From Streptomyces sp. CB01580 (GTDB lineage: Bacteria > Actinomycetota > Actinomycetes > Streptomycetales > Streptomycetaceae): a stretch of DNA of 64,000 bases. Position 1 is the stretch's first letter; every line of letters starts with the position of its first letter. The stretch spans positions 1-64,000 of the forward strand of contig NZ_LIXJ01000019.1 in the NCBI RefSeq assembly GCF_001905795.1. The letters run 5' to 3'. Positions 1 through 7,915 of the stretch are shown here, piece by piece. Under the pieces are notes generated by a model. It saw nothing but the letters and a program-made list of their open reading frames with translations. It did not search any database and was not told where the DNA came from. The translations under genes were made by a program, and so were the position numbers.

Positions 1-260
1 TCGCGCTTTTCCCTTTCGGCGGTTCCAACCTTACCAGATTCTTTTTCCGTTCCGTTTCCGGTCCGAATTTCAATTCCGGTGGCCGTTGGAGGGCCTTCGC
101 CTTTCGGCGTGATCACTACGTTAACCGATTTCTCGGACCGCTCATAATCGAGCCAAATCAATCCGAATTACGGCATGACGAAAGCGCACCCTGAGGGTGT
201 GTGTCGTAGGTAGTGGTTTGCCGCTTCGAGTTGCTCCGGTCGATCCAATGGATCGCACCG
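1..260 (-). promoter_or_regulatory. probable rRNA operon promoter/leader flank, reading leftward
   Basis: Read on the minus strand, the first ~85 bases resemble the repeated promoter/leader segments in front of Streptomyces 16S genes: an ATCTGGTAAGGT-type -10 region (TAAGGT at 33-28) followed by GGAACCGCCGAAAGGGAAA. The segment is markedly more AT-rich than the genes to its right and is non-coding on both strands. If correct, a 16S gene lies just left of the window and is transcribed away from it. No convincing -35 at normal spacing was found, and the rRNA itself is not in view. The match rests on recollection of rrn leaders, not on a search. Confidence 0.45.
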
Positions 261-285
261 ACAACAGTGCCCGTTTCAAACGGCT

Positions 286-306
286 CGGACCACATTAGGT
301 GGTCCG
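286..306 (-). terminator. short hairpin downstream of the glycosylase gene
   Basis: A perfect 8-bp stem (CGGACCAC / GTGGTCCG) with a 5-nt loop lies 10 bases past the stop of the DNA glycosylase gene. It has no T-tract, as is common for Streptomyces terminators. Confidence 0.5.
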
Positions 307-316
307 CATGGGCGAG

Positions 317-958
317 TCAAGTTGCGCGGCGGCGTGGCACATGGGTCCGGTAGGGGCTCACCGTGGGGTCGCCGTCGATCCAGAACCGCCACGGATGTGT
401 GGCTCCGTCGCCGCCGACTCCGGTACGCGGACCATTGCGTACCCGGTCGCGGGGCGGTGGGGTGCCATGCAGCAGATGCAGCGCGTTGCCGGGGTGGGCG
501 ATGGCATCGGTGCCGTCGAGCGCGCGGTCGATGTCGAGGGCGGTGGCCAGCCGGGCCGGCCCTTTGGCCAGTTCCTTGTCGCTGCGGGCGGAGGTCCGAC
601 GTACCCGGGTGAGTTCGGCGCCCACCTGGATCTCGCCCGCGCGGAGCAGGACACCGCCGGCCCTGCCCTCCGGGCCGCACACCAGGTTGAGGCAGTGCCA
701 CATGCCGTAGGTGAAGTAGACGTACGCGTGACCGGGCGGTCCGTACATGACGCTGTTGCGCGGAGTGCGGCCCCTGAAGGCGTGCGATCCGGGGTCGGCC
801 TCGCCCGCGTACGCCTCCACCTCGGTGAGGCGGAGCTCGATGGGGCCGTCGGGTGTGGTGCGGACCAGGATCCGTCCCAGCAGGTCGGGGGCCACGTCCA
901 GTACGGGGCGGTCGAAGAAGTCGCGGGTGAGCGGTGTACGTTCCAGACCCTCGGTCAT
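317..958 (-). CDS. DNA-3-methyladenine glycosylase (AAG/MPG family)
   Basis: 213 residues, the usual length for bacterial AAG/MPG-type glycosylases, which excise alkylated purines such as 3-methyladenine in base excision repair. Family marks are readable in order: LTEVEAYAGEADPGSHA (substrate pocket and catalytic Glu region), RGRTPRNSVMYGPPGHAYVY, and YGMWHCLNLVCGPEG. The fold belongs to the mammalian-type AAG family, not to AlkA or Tag. The ATG at 958 is the natural start and lies back to back with the divergent spo0M gene, 73 bp away, so the two share a promoter region. A hairpin follows the stop. Confidence 0.93.
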   Translation of the reverse strand: MTEGLERTPLTRDFFDRPVLDVAPDLLGRILVRTTPDGPIELRLTEVEAYAGEADPGSHAFRGRTPRNSVMYGPPGHAYVYFTYGMWHCLNLVCGPEGRAGGVLLRAGEIQVGAELTRVRRTSARSDKELAKGPARLATALDIDRALDGTDAIAHPGNALHLLHGTPPPRDRVRNGPRTGVGGDGATHPWRFWIDGDPTVSPYRTHVPRRRAT

Positions 959-1031
959 GACGTTCGAGGGTACCGGGAACCGACCGTGGTCCTGGCGCGT
1001 ATCTAGGGGTCAGGATCTAGGAGGAGAGAAC

Positions 1032-1814
1032 ATGGGCTTCAAACGTCTGCTCGCGAGCCTGGGTGCCGGTGGTGCTTCGGTGGAGACCGAACTCAGCGAA
1101 CTCAACGTCGTACCGGGCGGGGTCGTCCAGGGCGAGGTGCGGATCCAGGGCGGCAGCGTGGATCAGCAGATCGAGGCGCTCTCCGTGGGGCTGCAGGCCC
1201 GGGTCGAGGTCGAGGGGCAGGACACGGAGACCAAGCAGGACATCGAGTTCACCAAGCTCCGGCTCGGTGGCGCGTTCCAGGTGCAGGCCGGTGCGGTGCA
1301 CGTCGTTCCGTTCGGGCTCGAGATCCCGTGGGAGACGCCGATCACGATGTTCGCCGGTCAGCACCTGCACGGCATGCACATCGGCGTGACCACGGAGCTG
1401 GAGATCGCGCGGGCGGTGGACTCCGGCGACCTGGACCCCGTCAATGTGCATCCGCTGCCGGCCCAGGAGGCGATTCTCGACGCCTTCGGGCGGCTCGGTT
1501 TCGGTTTCCGCAGCGCGGACATGGAACGCGGCCACATTCGCGGTACGCGCCAGCGGCTGCCGTTCTACCAGGAGATCGAGTTCTACCCGCCGCAGCAGTA
1601 CCGCGGGCTCAACCAGGTGGAGCTGTCGTTCGTCGCGGACGACCGCGAGATGGACGTCGTCCTGGAGATGGACAAGAAGCCGGGACTCTTCAGCGAGGGC
1701 AGCGACACCTACCGTTCCTTCAAGGTCGGGCTGAACGACTTCCACACGACGGACTGGGCAGCGTATCTCAACCAGTGGCTCGCCGAGGTCGGCGGTCGGC
1801 GCAACTGGTTCTGA
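1032..1814 (+). CDS. spo0M: Spo0M-family sporulation-control protein
   Basis: 260 residues. It matches the Spo0M family, arrestin-like beta-sandwich cytoplasmic proteins linked to sporulation control in Bacillus and widespread in Streptomyces. Visible family features are the N-terminal MGFKRLLASLG, the arrestin-like strand VVPGGVVQGEVRIQGG, PFGLEIPWETPIT and a C-terminal tail ending WAAYLNQWLAEVGG. The ATG at 1032 was chosen because GGAGGAGAG sits directly upstream; the longer open frame runs back into the glycosylase promoter. A long 23-bp hairpin follows the stop. Its role in this organism is not shown by the sequence. Confidence 0.9.
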   Translation: MGFKRLLASLGAGGASVETELSELNVVPGGVVQGEVRIQGGSVDQQIEALSVGLQARVEVEGQDTETKQDIEFTKLRLGGAFQVQAGAVHVVPFGLEIPWETPITMFAGQHLHGMHIGVTTELEIARAVDSGDLDPVNVHPLPAQEAILDAFGRLGFGFRSADMERGHIRGTRQRLPFYQEIEFYPPQQYRGLNQVELSFVADDREMDVVLEMDKKPGLFSEGSDTYRSFKVGLNDFHTTDWAAYLNQWLAEVGGRRNWF

Positions 1815-1828
1815 TGATCCGGATTCCG

Positions 1829-1877
1829 GTGCCGTGGCCGGCGACGTCCGCCCCGCGGACATCGCCGGCCACGGCAC
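1829..1877. terminator. 23-bp-stem hairpin between spo0M and the PEBP gene
   Basis: Arms 1829-1851 and 1855-1877 pair over 23 bp with one mismatch and a 3-nt loop (CCC). There is no T-tract. It starts 14 bases after the spo0M stop and ends 55 bases before the next start. Confidence 0.75.
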
Positions 1878-1932
1878 TAGGGTCGGGGAAAGACCTGCCG
1901 ACGGCGGCAGGGCGATCAGGAGAGGTGCTGAC

Positions 1933-2466
1933 GTGACCGAGCAGAAAAGGGCGCCGCTGCCGCACGACTTCCATCCCGAGGTGCCGTCGTTCACGGTGGT
2001 GAGCGACACTCTCGCCCCCGGGGCCGTGCTGGCCGACGCGCAGGTGCTGGCGGCCGGGAACACTTCACCGCAGTTGCGGTGGGAGGGTTTCCCCGCGGAG
2101 ACCAAGAGTTTCGCCGTGACCTGCTTCGACCCCGACGCCCCCACGGGCAGCGGATTCTGGCACTGGGTGCTCTTCGACATCCCGGCCTCGGTCACCGAGC
2201 TGCCGGCCGGTGCGGGCAGCGGGGAGTTCGCCGGACTGCCCGCCGGGGCCGTGCACGCCCGCAACGACTACGGGACGAAGGACTTCGGCGGCGCCGCGCC
2301 GCCGGCCGGCGAGAACCACCGCTACGTCTTCACCGTGTACGCCGTCGACAGCGAGAAGCTCGGGGTCGACAGCGACACGTCGCCCGCGGTCGTCGGGTTC
2401 AATCTACGGTTCCACACGCTGGGGCGTGCCCAGCTGATCGGTGAGTACGAGGCCCCGGCCGCGTAG
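1933..2466 (+). CDS. YbhB/YbcL (PEBP-like, Raf-kinase-inhibitor-type) family protein
   Basis: 177 residues, typical for bacterial phosphatidylethanolamine-binding-like proteins. Diagnostic segments are NTSPQLRWEGFP near the N-terminus, FAVTCFDPDAPTGSGFWHWVLFDIP (the conserved DPDAP ligand-pocket motif followed by HWV) and GENHRYVFTVYAVD. It has no signal peptide, so it is probably cytoplasmic. The GTG at 1933 was chosen because GGAGAGGTG lies just upstream; upstream in-frame codons run through the terminator hairpin of spo0M. A canonical T-tract terminator follows. The biological role of bacterial members is poorly defined. Confidence 0.9.
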   Translation: MTEQKRAPLPHDFHPEVPSFTVVSDTLAPGAVLADAQVLAAGNTSPQLRWEGFPAETKSFAVTCFDPDAPTGSGFWHWVLFDIPASVTELPAGAGSGEFAGLPAGAVHARNDYGTKDFGGAAPPAGENHRYVFTVYAVDSEKLGVDSDTSPAVVGFNLRFHTLGRAQLIGEYEAPAA

Positions 2467-2544
2467 GCGCCGAGCCGTCACCGGGAGGCCGCCCCGGGCG
2501 GGCGGCCCGAGAGGTCGCCGGAACCCAGAGTTCCCCCGTTGTTC

Positions 2545-2588
2545 GCCCTGCCCTGGTCCTGAAGCGATCGGGGCAGGGCATTTTTTAT
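2545..2588 (+). terminator. Rho-independent terminator with T-tract
   Basis: Stem GCCCTGCCC (2545-2553) / GGGCAGGGC (2571-2579) is followed by A and six T's. It is one of only two T-tract terminators seen in the window. It ends about 80 bp before the HNH gene start. Confidence 0.85.
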
Positions 2589-2668
2589 TGCGTTGTCCCC
2601 CACAGCCCGCCCGGCCAGAGTTGTTCCGGGCCTGCCAGGGGGCGGGCGGCACACGGGAGGTGGGCGAG

Positions 2669-3175
2669 ATGCGGGACACGCTGGTGCTGAACGCGAGCTT
2701 CGAGCCGCTGTCGACGGTGACGCTGAACCGTGCGGTGGTGCTGGTGCTGCAGGACAAGGCCGTCGTCGAGCAGTCCCACCCCGACCTCCGCATGCGTGGC
2801 GCCGCCGTGGACATCCCGGTGCCCAGGGTGATCAGGCTCTGCCGGTACGTACGGGTGCCGTTCCGAAGACAGGCCCCGTGGTCCCGGAGGGGCGTGCTGA
2901 TACGGGACCAGCACCGGTGCGCGTACTGCGGACGGCGGGCGAGCACCGTCGACCACGTGGTGCCGCGGGCCCAGGGCGGCCAGGACACCTGGCTGAACAC
3001 GGTGGCGTCCTGCGCCGAGGACAACCACCGCAAGGCGGCCCGGACGCCGGAGCAGGCCGGGATGCCGCTGCTGCGGCAGCCGTTCGTCCCCTCTCCCGCG
3101 GAGGCGATGCTGCTGGCGATGCGGACCGACGACCGGTCCGCGCTGCCGGAATGGCTGGATCACGCCGCCGCGTAG
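2669..3175 (+). CDS. HNH endonuclease
   Basis: 168 residues. An HNH nuclease fold is visible: CAYCGRRASTVDHVVPRAQGG (CxxC zinc knuckle and DH of the first half), then WLNTVASCAEDNHRKAART (the N and the C..DN.HK of the second half). The N-terminal MRDTLVLNASFEPL is typical of a group of stand-alone actinobacterial HNH proteins. The ATG at 2669 follows GGGAGG at 2655-2660 with 8-nt spacing. It is not next to a methylase or phage gene, so a housekeeping or repair role is as likely as restriction. A bidirectional hairpin separates it from the convergent TauE/SafE gene. Confidence 0.9.
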   Translation: MRDTLVLNASFEPLSTVTLNRAVVLVLQDKAVVEQSHPDLRMRGAAVDIPVPRVIRLCRYVRVPFRRQAPWSRRGVLIRDQHRCAYCGRRASTVDHVVPRAQGGQDTWLNTVASCAEDNHRKAARTPEQAGMPLLRQPFVPSPAEAMLLAMRTDDRSALPEWLDHAAA

Positions 3176-3221
3176 TCGGCGTACGCGCGGCACGCAACGG
3201 GACATACGCGTCGAAATGTGC

Positions 3222-3253
3222 GGAAGCCCGTCCTCCTGCGAGGGCGGGCTTCC
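3222..3253. terminator. bidirectional terminator hairpin
   Basis: A 13-bp stem (3222-3234 with 3241-3253, one G-T pair) and a 6-nt loop lie between the convergent HNH and TauE/SafE genes. Confidence 0.8.
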
Positions 3254-3268
3254 CGTGTGTGGGCGGTC

Positions 3269-4036
3269 TCAGCGGAGCAGCAACTGGACAATGGCGACCG
3301 TGCCGACCACGACGATGAGGGTGCGCAGGACGGTGGGGCTGAGGCGGCGGCCGACCTTGGCACCGATCTGGCCGCCCAGGGCGGAGCCGACCGCTATCAG
3401 CACGACCGCCGTCCAGTCGAAGTCCGCGACGAAGAGGAAGAAGAGCGCGGCGATGCTGTTGACGACGGCTGCCAGAACGTTCTTGACGGCGTTGAGCCGC
3501 TGCATCGTGTCGTCGAGCAGCATCCCCATCAGGGAGAGGTAGATGATCCCCTGGGCGGCGGTGAAGTAGCCGCCGTAGACGCTGGCGAGCATCAGCCCGG
3601 TGAAGAGGAGGGGGCCGCCGTCGGTGCGGGTGGGACCGCCGTTGTGTTCGCGTCGTCGCTGAACGGCCCTGCTGATGCGTGGTTGCAGGATGACCAGGAT
3701 CAGGGCCAGCGTCACCAGCACCGGCACGATCGTCTCGAAGGCCGTGGACGGCAGGGACAGCAGGAGCGTGGCCCCGGTGAGACCGCCGATCAGGGCCGCG
3801 ACGGCGAATCTGAGGACCCGGCGGCTCTGCCCCGCGAGCTCCGCGCGGTAGCCTATGGCGCCGCTGATCGAGCCGGGGATCAGGCCGAGCGCGTTGGAGA
3901 CGGTGGCGGTGACCGGGGGCAGCCCGGTGGCGAGCAGCACCGGGAAGGTGATCAGCGTTCCGGATCCGACGATCGTGTTGATCGTGCCGGCGCTGATGCC
4001 CGCCGCGAAGACGGCGAGCATCTCCCAGATGGTCAT
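3269..4036 (-). CDS. sulfite exporter TauE/SafE family permease
   Basis: 255 residues with about eight hydrophobic segments, matching TauE/SafE (DUF81) permeases that move small sulfur-containing or organic anions. The N-terminal half carries the family pattern AGTINTIVGSGTLITFP and SGAIGYR. The second repeat has LGGQIGAKVGRR, the G-G-x-x-G-A loop repeated in this family. The ATG at 4036 is preferred over an ATG 12 codons upstream because GGGGGAG precedes it with 5-nt spacing. The substrate cannot be read from sequence. Confidence 0.88.
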   Translation of the reverse strand: MTIWEMLAVFAAGISAGTINTIVGSGTLITFPVLLATGLPPVTATVSNALGLIPGSISGAIGYRAELAGQSRRVLRFAVAALIGGLTGATLLLSLPSTAFETIVPVLVTLALILVILQPRISRAVQRRREHNGGPTRTDGGPLLFTGLMLASVYGGYFTAAQGIIYLSLMGMLLDDTMQRLNAVKNVLAAVVNSIAALFFLFVADFDWTAVVLIAVGSALGGQIGAKVGRRLSPTVLRTLIVVVGTVAIVQLLLR

Positions 4037-4098
4037 GGCGACTCCCCCGTGCATGGTCGATGCGTCGTGCACCGATCATGCACGAGGGCATGTACGCA

Positions 4099-5031
4099 TC
4101 ATTCGACCGGGGGCTGTTCCCGCCGCTCCTTGCCGCCGGTGTCGAATCCGGGGGCGCCGTTGCCGAGGTTGCCGAAGGCGCCGCTAAGGCCCTTCAGTGC
4201 ATCACCGATCTCGCTGGGCACGATCCAGAGCTTGTTGGCATCGCCCTCGGCGATCTTCGGGAGCATCTGGAGGTACTGGTACGAGAGGAGCTTCTGGTCC
4301 GGGTCACCGGCGTGGATGGACTCGAAGACCGTACGGATGGCCTGGGCCTCACCGTCCGCGCGCAGGGCGGACGCCCTGGCCTCACCCTCGGCACGCAGGA
4401 TGGCGGACTGCTTCTCGCCCTCCGCGGTGAGGATCGCGGACTGACGGGTTCCTTCGGCCTGGAGGATCGCGGCGCGCTTGTCGCGGTCCGCGCGCATCTG
4501 CTTCTCCATCGAGTCCTGGATGGAGGTGGGCGGCTCGATCGCCTTGAGTTCGACGCGGTTGACGCGGATGCCCCACTTGCCGGTCGCCTCGTCGAGGACT
4601 CCGCGGAGCGCGGCGTTGATCTCCTCGCGGGAGGTCAGCGTCCGTTCCAGGTCCATGCCACCGATGATGTTGCGGAGCGTGGTGACGGTGAGCTGCTCGA
4701 TCGCCTGGATGTAGCTGGCGACTTCGTACGTGGCGGCCCTGGCGTCCGTCACCTGGTAGTAGATGACGGTGTCGATGTTGACGACCAGGTTGTCCTGGGT
4801 GATCACCGGCTGCGGCGGGAACGGGACGACCTGTTCACGCAGGTCGATGCGGTTCCTGATCGTGTCGATGAACGGAACGACGATGTTCAGGCCCGCGTTG
4901 AGCGTACGGGTGTAGCGGCCGAAGCGCTCCACGATGGCGGCGCTGGCCTGCGGAATGACCTGGATCGTCTTGATCAGGGCGATGAAGACGAGCACCACCA
5001 GAATGATCAGGACGATGATGATCGGTTGCAT
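4099..5031 (-). CDS. SPFH/Band 7 (stomatin-like) membrane protein
   Basis: 310 residues. One N-terminal membrane helix (about residues 2-22) is followed by an SPFH domain (IVERFGRYTRTLNAGLN; LRNIIGGMDLERTLTSREEIN) and an Ala/Glu-rich coiled coil built of AEGxxxSAI-type repeats (about 190-235). This is the architecture of bacterial stomatin/paraslipin proteins that oligomerise in membrane microdomains. It lies directly downstream of an NfeD-family gene on the same strand, the classical partner of stomatin-like proteins, so the two probably form one transcription unit. GAGG precedes the ATG. Confidence 0.93.
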   Translation of the reverse strand: MQPIIIVLIILVVLVFIALIKTIQVIPQASAAIVERFGRYTRTLNAGLNIVVPFIDTIRNRIDLREQVVPFPPQPVITQDNLVVNIDTVIYYQVTDARAATYEVASYIQAIEQLTVTTLRNIIGGMDLERTLTSREEINAALRGVLDEATGKWGIRVNRVELKAIEPPTSIQDSMEKQMRADRDKRAAILQAEGTRQSAILTAEGEKQSAILRAEGEARASALRADGEAQAIRTVFESIHAGDPDQKLLSYQYLQMLPKIAEGDANKLWIVPSEIGDALKGLSGAFGNLGNGAPGFDTGGKERREQPPVE

Positions 5032-5083
5032 CGTGGTTCCTCGTTGCCCTTCGGTTGCCGACGGATCGCGGGTGATCGGGGTC

Positions 5084-5126
5084 GAGATCGAGTGAAGAGG
5101 TCGAAAACGGATGCGACCTCGATCTC
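5084..5126 (-). repeat. nested inverted repeats between nfeD-type and SPFH genes
   Basis: Two overlapping inverted pairs lie in the 149-bp gap: GAGATCGAG/CTCGATCTC (5084-5092/5118-5126) and GAGGTCG/CGACCTC (5097-5103/5114-5120). They could form a hairpin in the leader of the SPFH transcript. Any regulatory effect is unknown. Confidence 0.45.
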
Positions 5127-5180
5127 ATGATGATCGACTTCGAGTCTGACAGAACGCGCACTGCGGTGGGGGTGATTCGG

Positions 5181-5609
5181 TCACATGACGACTGCTGTTG
5201 CTCCGTCGATGTCGACGACATCGACCTGTTGGCCCGGATCGAAGCTCTGGTCCCCGTCGAGTGCCCGGGCGGACCAGATCTCGCCGGCCAGCTTGATCCT
5301 GCCGCCGTTGCCGTCGACCCGTTCCAGGACAACGGCCTGACGGCCTTTCAGCCCATCGATGCCCGTGGCGAGTTGGGGCCGGTCGGCGCGGTGCCTGGTG
5401 GCGATCGGGCGCACCACGGCGATGAGCGCCACGGAGACCACGAGGAACACCAGCACCTGGACCACGATGCCGCCGCCGAGCGCCGCGACGACCGCGGCGG
5501 CGACCGCTCCGACGGCGAACATGCCGAATTCGGGCATCGCGGTCAGGACGAGCGGGATGCCCAGCCCCGCCGCGCCGATCAGCCACCACACCCACGCATC
5601 GATGTCCAC
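5181..5609 (-). CDS. NfeD family protein
   Basis: 142 residues. Two or three membrane helices occupy residues 5-68. A soluble C-terminal beta-barrel (OB-fold-like) domain follows, with GLKGRQAVVLERVDGNGGRIKL and a hydrophobic VDVVDIDGATAVVM end. This is the short NfeD form, which lacks the ClpP-like protease domain. NfeD proteins partner with stomatin-like SPFH proteins, and the next gene downstream encodes one. Translation most likely starts at a GTG at 5609. Confidence 0.9.
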   Translation of the reverse strand: MDIDAWVWWLIGAAGLGIPLVLTAMPEFGMFAVGAVAAAVVAALGGGIVVQVLVFLVVSVALIAVVRPIATRHRADRPQLATGIDGLKGRQAVVLERVDGNGGRIKLAGEIWSARALDGDQSFDPGQQVDVVDIDGATAVVM

Positions 5610-5639
5610 GTGGTCATGGTAGGACCGCGAGTGCCCTCG

Positions 5640-5852
5640 CGGACAGTGCGCAAGCGGACAGGCTCGACGGCCCCACGGCCCGGGCGGTCCACGGCCGGCG
5701 GTGGACGGTGGGCGACGGCAGCCGGGGGGTGGGCGATGGACCGTCGGGCGGTCGGCGGCTCGCGCTCTCCCGGGGAGGACGTCCCGGGAGACGTCTCAGG
5801 AGGAACGTCTCAGTACGGGCGCCCTCAGGACGGGCACCTCGGCAGGGACGTC
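5640..5852. other. non-coding spacer with short repeats
   Basis: A GC-rich spacer between NfeD and the convergent-side end of the ABC ATPase. The 9-mer ACGTCTCAG occurs three times (5791, 5805, 5848), the last running into the ABC stop codon. No gene is supported here. Confidence 0.4.
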
Positions 5853-6650
5853 TCAGGACAGCGGGAGTCCGTGGGCCGTGTAGCGGTCGCCGGTGCGCTC
5901 GACGACGAGCGGCAGGCCGAAGCAGAGGGAGAGGTTGCGCGAGGTGAGCTCGGTCTCCATGGGCCCGGCTGCGAGCACCTTGCCCTGGCGGATCATCAGG
6001 ACGTGGGTGAAGCCCGGGGCGATCTCCTCGACATGGTGGGTGACCATGATCATGGAGGGGGCGTAGGGGTCGCGGGCCAGTCGGCCGAGGCGGCGGACCA
6101 GGTCCTCGCGCCCGCCGAGGTCGAGTCCCGCCGCGGGCTCGTCGAGGAGCAGCAGTTCGGGGTCGGTCATCATGGCGCGGGCGATCAGCGTCCGCTTGCG
6201 CTCGCCCTCGGACAGGGTGCCGAACTTGCGGTCGAGGTACTCGTTCATGCCGAGGCGGTCGAGAAAGGCGCGGGCGCGCTCCTCGTCGACGGCTTCGTAG
6301 TTCTCGTGCCAGGTGGCGGTCATGCCGTAGGCAGCGGTGAGCACGGTCTGCAGGACGGTCTGGCGCTTGGGCAGCTTCTCGGCCATGGCGACGCCCGCCA
6401 TGCCGATGCGGGGGCGGAGATCGAAGACGTCGGTGCCGACGCCGCCGAGTCGTTCACCGAGGATGCCGACGGTGCCGGTGCTCGGGAAGAGGTAGCTGGA
6501 CGCGATGTTGAGGAGGGTGGTCTTGCCCGCGCCGTTCGGGCCGAGGATGACCCAGCGCTCCCCCTCCTTGACCTGCCAGGAGACGTCTTCCACCAGAGCA
6601 CGTCCGTCGCGGACCACGGATACGTCCACCAGCTCCAGTACATCGCTCAT
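5853..6650 (-). CDS. stand-alone ABC transporter ATP-binding protein
   Basis: 265 residues with a complete ABC ATPase: Walker A GPNGAGKTTLL near residue 40, signature LSEGERKRTLIARAM, Walker B LLLLDEPAAGLDLGG and the switch His in MVTHHVEEI. No permease or binding-protein gene is adjacent, so it either works with an unlinked membrane partner or has a non-transport role. MSDVLELVDV at 6650 was taken as the start, because the residues further upstream are basic and non-conserved in character. The domain most resembles ModF/YbbA-like single ATPases. Substrate unknown. Confidence 0.88.
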   Translation of the reverse strand: MSDVLELVDVSVVRDGRALVEDVSWQVKEGERWVILGPNGAGKTTLLNIASSYLFPSTGTVGILGERLGGVGTDVFDLRPRIGMAGVAMAEKLPKRQTVLQTVLTAAYGMTATWHENYEAVDEERARAFLDRLGMNEYLDRKFGTLSEGERKRTLIARAMMTDPELLLLDEPAAGLDLGGREDLVRRLGRLARDPYAPSMIMVTHHVEEIAPGFTHVLMIRQGKVLAAGPMETELTSRNLSLCFGLPLVVERTGDRYTAHGLPLS

Positions 6651-6793
6651 GGCGCGTTGTCTCCCCATGCAGTGTCGAGGTCGTCGCGTGCCTGTGGGCA
6701 CAGCTCCCAGGGAAATCTACGCCACCGCGGGAGTGTGCCCGGCGCTGGGCCCGAGTGCCCCCGGGCCGCCCGCCTGTTCCCTAGGCTGTCCCC

Positions 6794-7579
6794 ATGCTTT
6801 CGGAACCACGCTCAGGTTTGCTGGCCGCTTGGGGAAACGCGCTGCTCGCGGGACTCGTGTCACCGGACGACGCGGCGCTCGCCATCGTCGGGGAGGACGC
6901 GGTGCACCGTGTGGAGGGGCTGCCGGGCGAGGCGGGGCCGGTGGGGCTGACGCTGGCGCTCGGGCGGTTGCGCGCCCTGGGGGTGAGCGGGTTCCGGGTC
7001 GCGCTGCCCGCCCCGGGGCATCCGCTGGGGCTGAGCGGTCCACCGGAGTTCAACGCACGGGCGCTGGAGGCGGAGGAGGCGGTGATCGCCTCCGGTGCCC
7101 CGTACGGGCTGGTTCCCGAGGTGAGCGAGCGGGGACCGGAGGGGGATCTGCACGTCGAGGTGGTGTGGCACTGCCTGCCGGTACGAGAGGCTCCGCCGGC
7201 CGATGTGCCGTCGCTGGGCGAGGCGGAGCGGGAGCTCGCCGAGGCGCTGCGGGACGCGACGGAGGTGCTGTCGCGGCTGGACGTGGCCGGTTCCGGGCCG
7301 ATGGCGGAGGCGGCGGTGGACGCGTACCGGGCGCGGGCGGAGCGGAGCCGCGAGGTACTGGCTCCGGGGTATCCGCCGCGCGCGGTGCGGGTGCTGGAGC
7401 TGGCACAGCGGGTCGGGCTGCTGATCTCGGTGGCGTACGGGAACGGGCACGGCGGGGCGGTGAGCGCCTCGGAGATCGCGGCACGTGCGGAGGCGCTGCG
7501 ACCGGTCGAGCGGGTGGCCCGGAGGGCGCAGGTCGCCGCGTACAACGCCTGCGTGGAGGAGCGCGAGCGGGAACGGTAG
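6794..7579 (+). CDS. conserved actinobacterial hypothetical protein
   Basis: 261 residues, mostly helical, with no membrane segment, signal peptide or recognisable catalytic motif. Segments such as GNALLAGLVSPDDAALAIVGED and PAPGHPLGLSGPPEFN look conserved rather than random, and codon third positions are strongly G/C. The C-terminal part is Ala/Arg/Glu-rich and ends in ERERER. It is divergent from the ABC ATPase (143-bp spacer), so the two may share a control region. I do not recognise a named family. Confidence 0.75.
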   Translation: MLSEPRSGLLAAWGNALLAGLVSPDDAALAIVGEDAVHRVEGLPGEAGPVGLTLALGRLRALGVSGFRVALPAPGHPLGLSGPPEFNARALEAEEAVIASGAPYGLVPEVSERGPEGDLHVEVVWHCLPVREAPPADVPSLGEAERELAEALRDATEVLSRLDVAGSGPMAEAAVDAYRARAERSREVLAPGYPPRAVRVLELAQRVGLLISVAYGNGHGGAVSASEIAARAEALRPVERVARRAQVAAYNACVEERERER

Positions 7580-7915
7580 GTCCGCAGGTCGCCGCCGCGG
7601 GGCAGGTCGGCGCCCGGCCCGGGGACGCGGGAGGACCCGGGGGCGCGGGAGGGACGGTCGCGTCCGCGCGGTCGGGCCTCCCACCGGACGGTCGGCGCGC
7701 GCACCGACCGGCGGTCTCACGTCGCGGGGCGCACCCCGTGACGGCGTCCGGTCGCGGCGCCACACCGTCCGCGACGTGCGCATCGTCCGCGGTGCGCCCC
7801 TCCGGCCGTGCCCGGTCGCGGGCGCGGGCGCCGTCGGGGTCCGCCCGGTCGTGGTGCCGCTCCGCTCAGCAGGTCGGCACCGTCCGGGGTGCGCACGGTC
7901 GTGGTGCCGTTCGGC
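7580..7915. other. 336-bp GC-rich non-coding spacer with a tandem duplication
   Basis: This lies between the convergent hypothetical gene and the response-regulator gene. No reading frame here looks coding. It contains an imperfect tandem copy: 7831-7870 and 7880-7920 both read CCGTC-GGGGT...GGTCGTGGTGCCG...CTCAGC, about 49-50 bp apart, and the second copy overlaps the regulator's stop. Confidence 0.5.
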
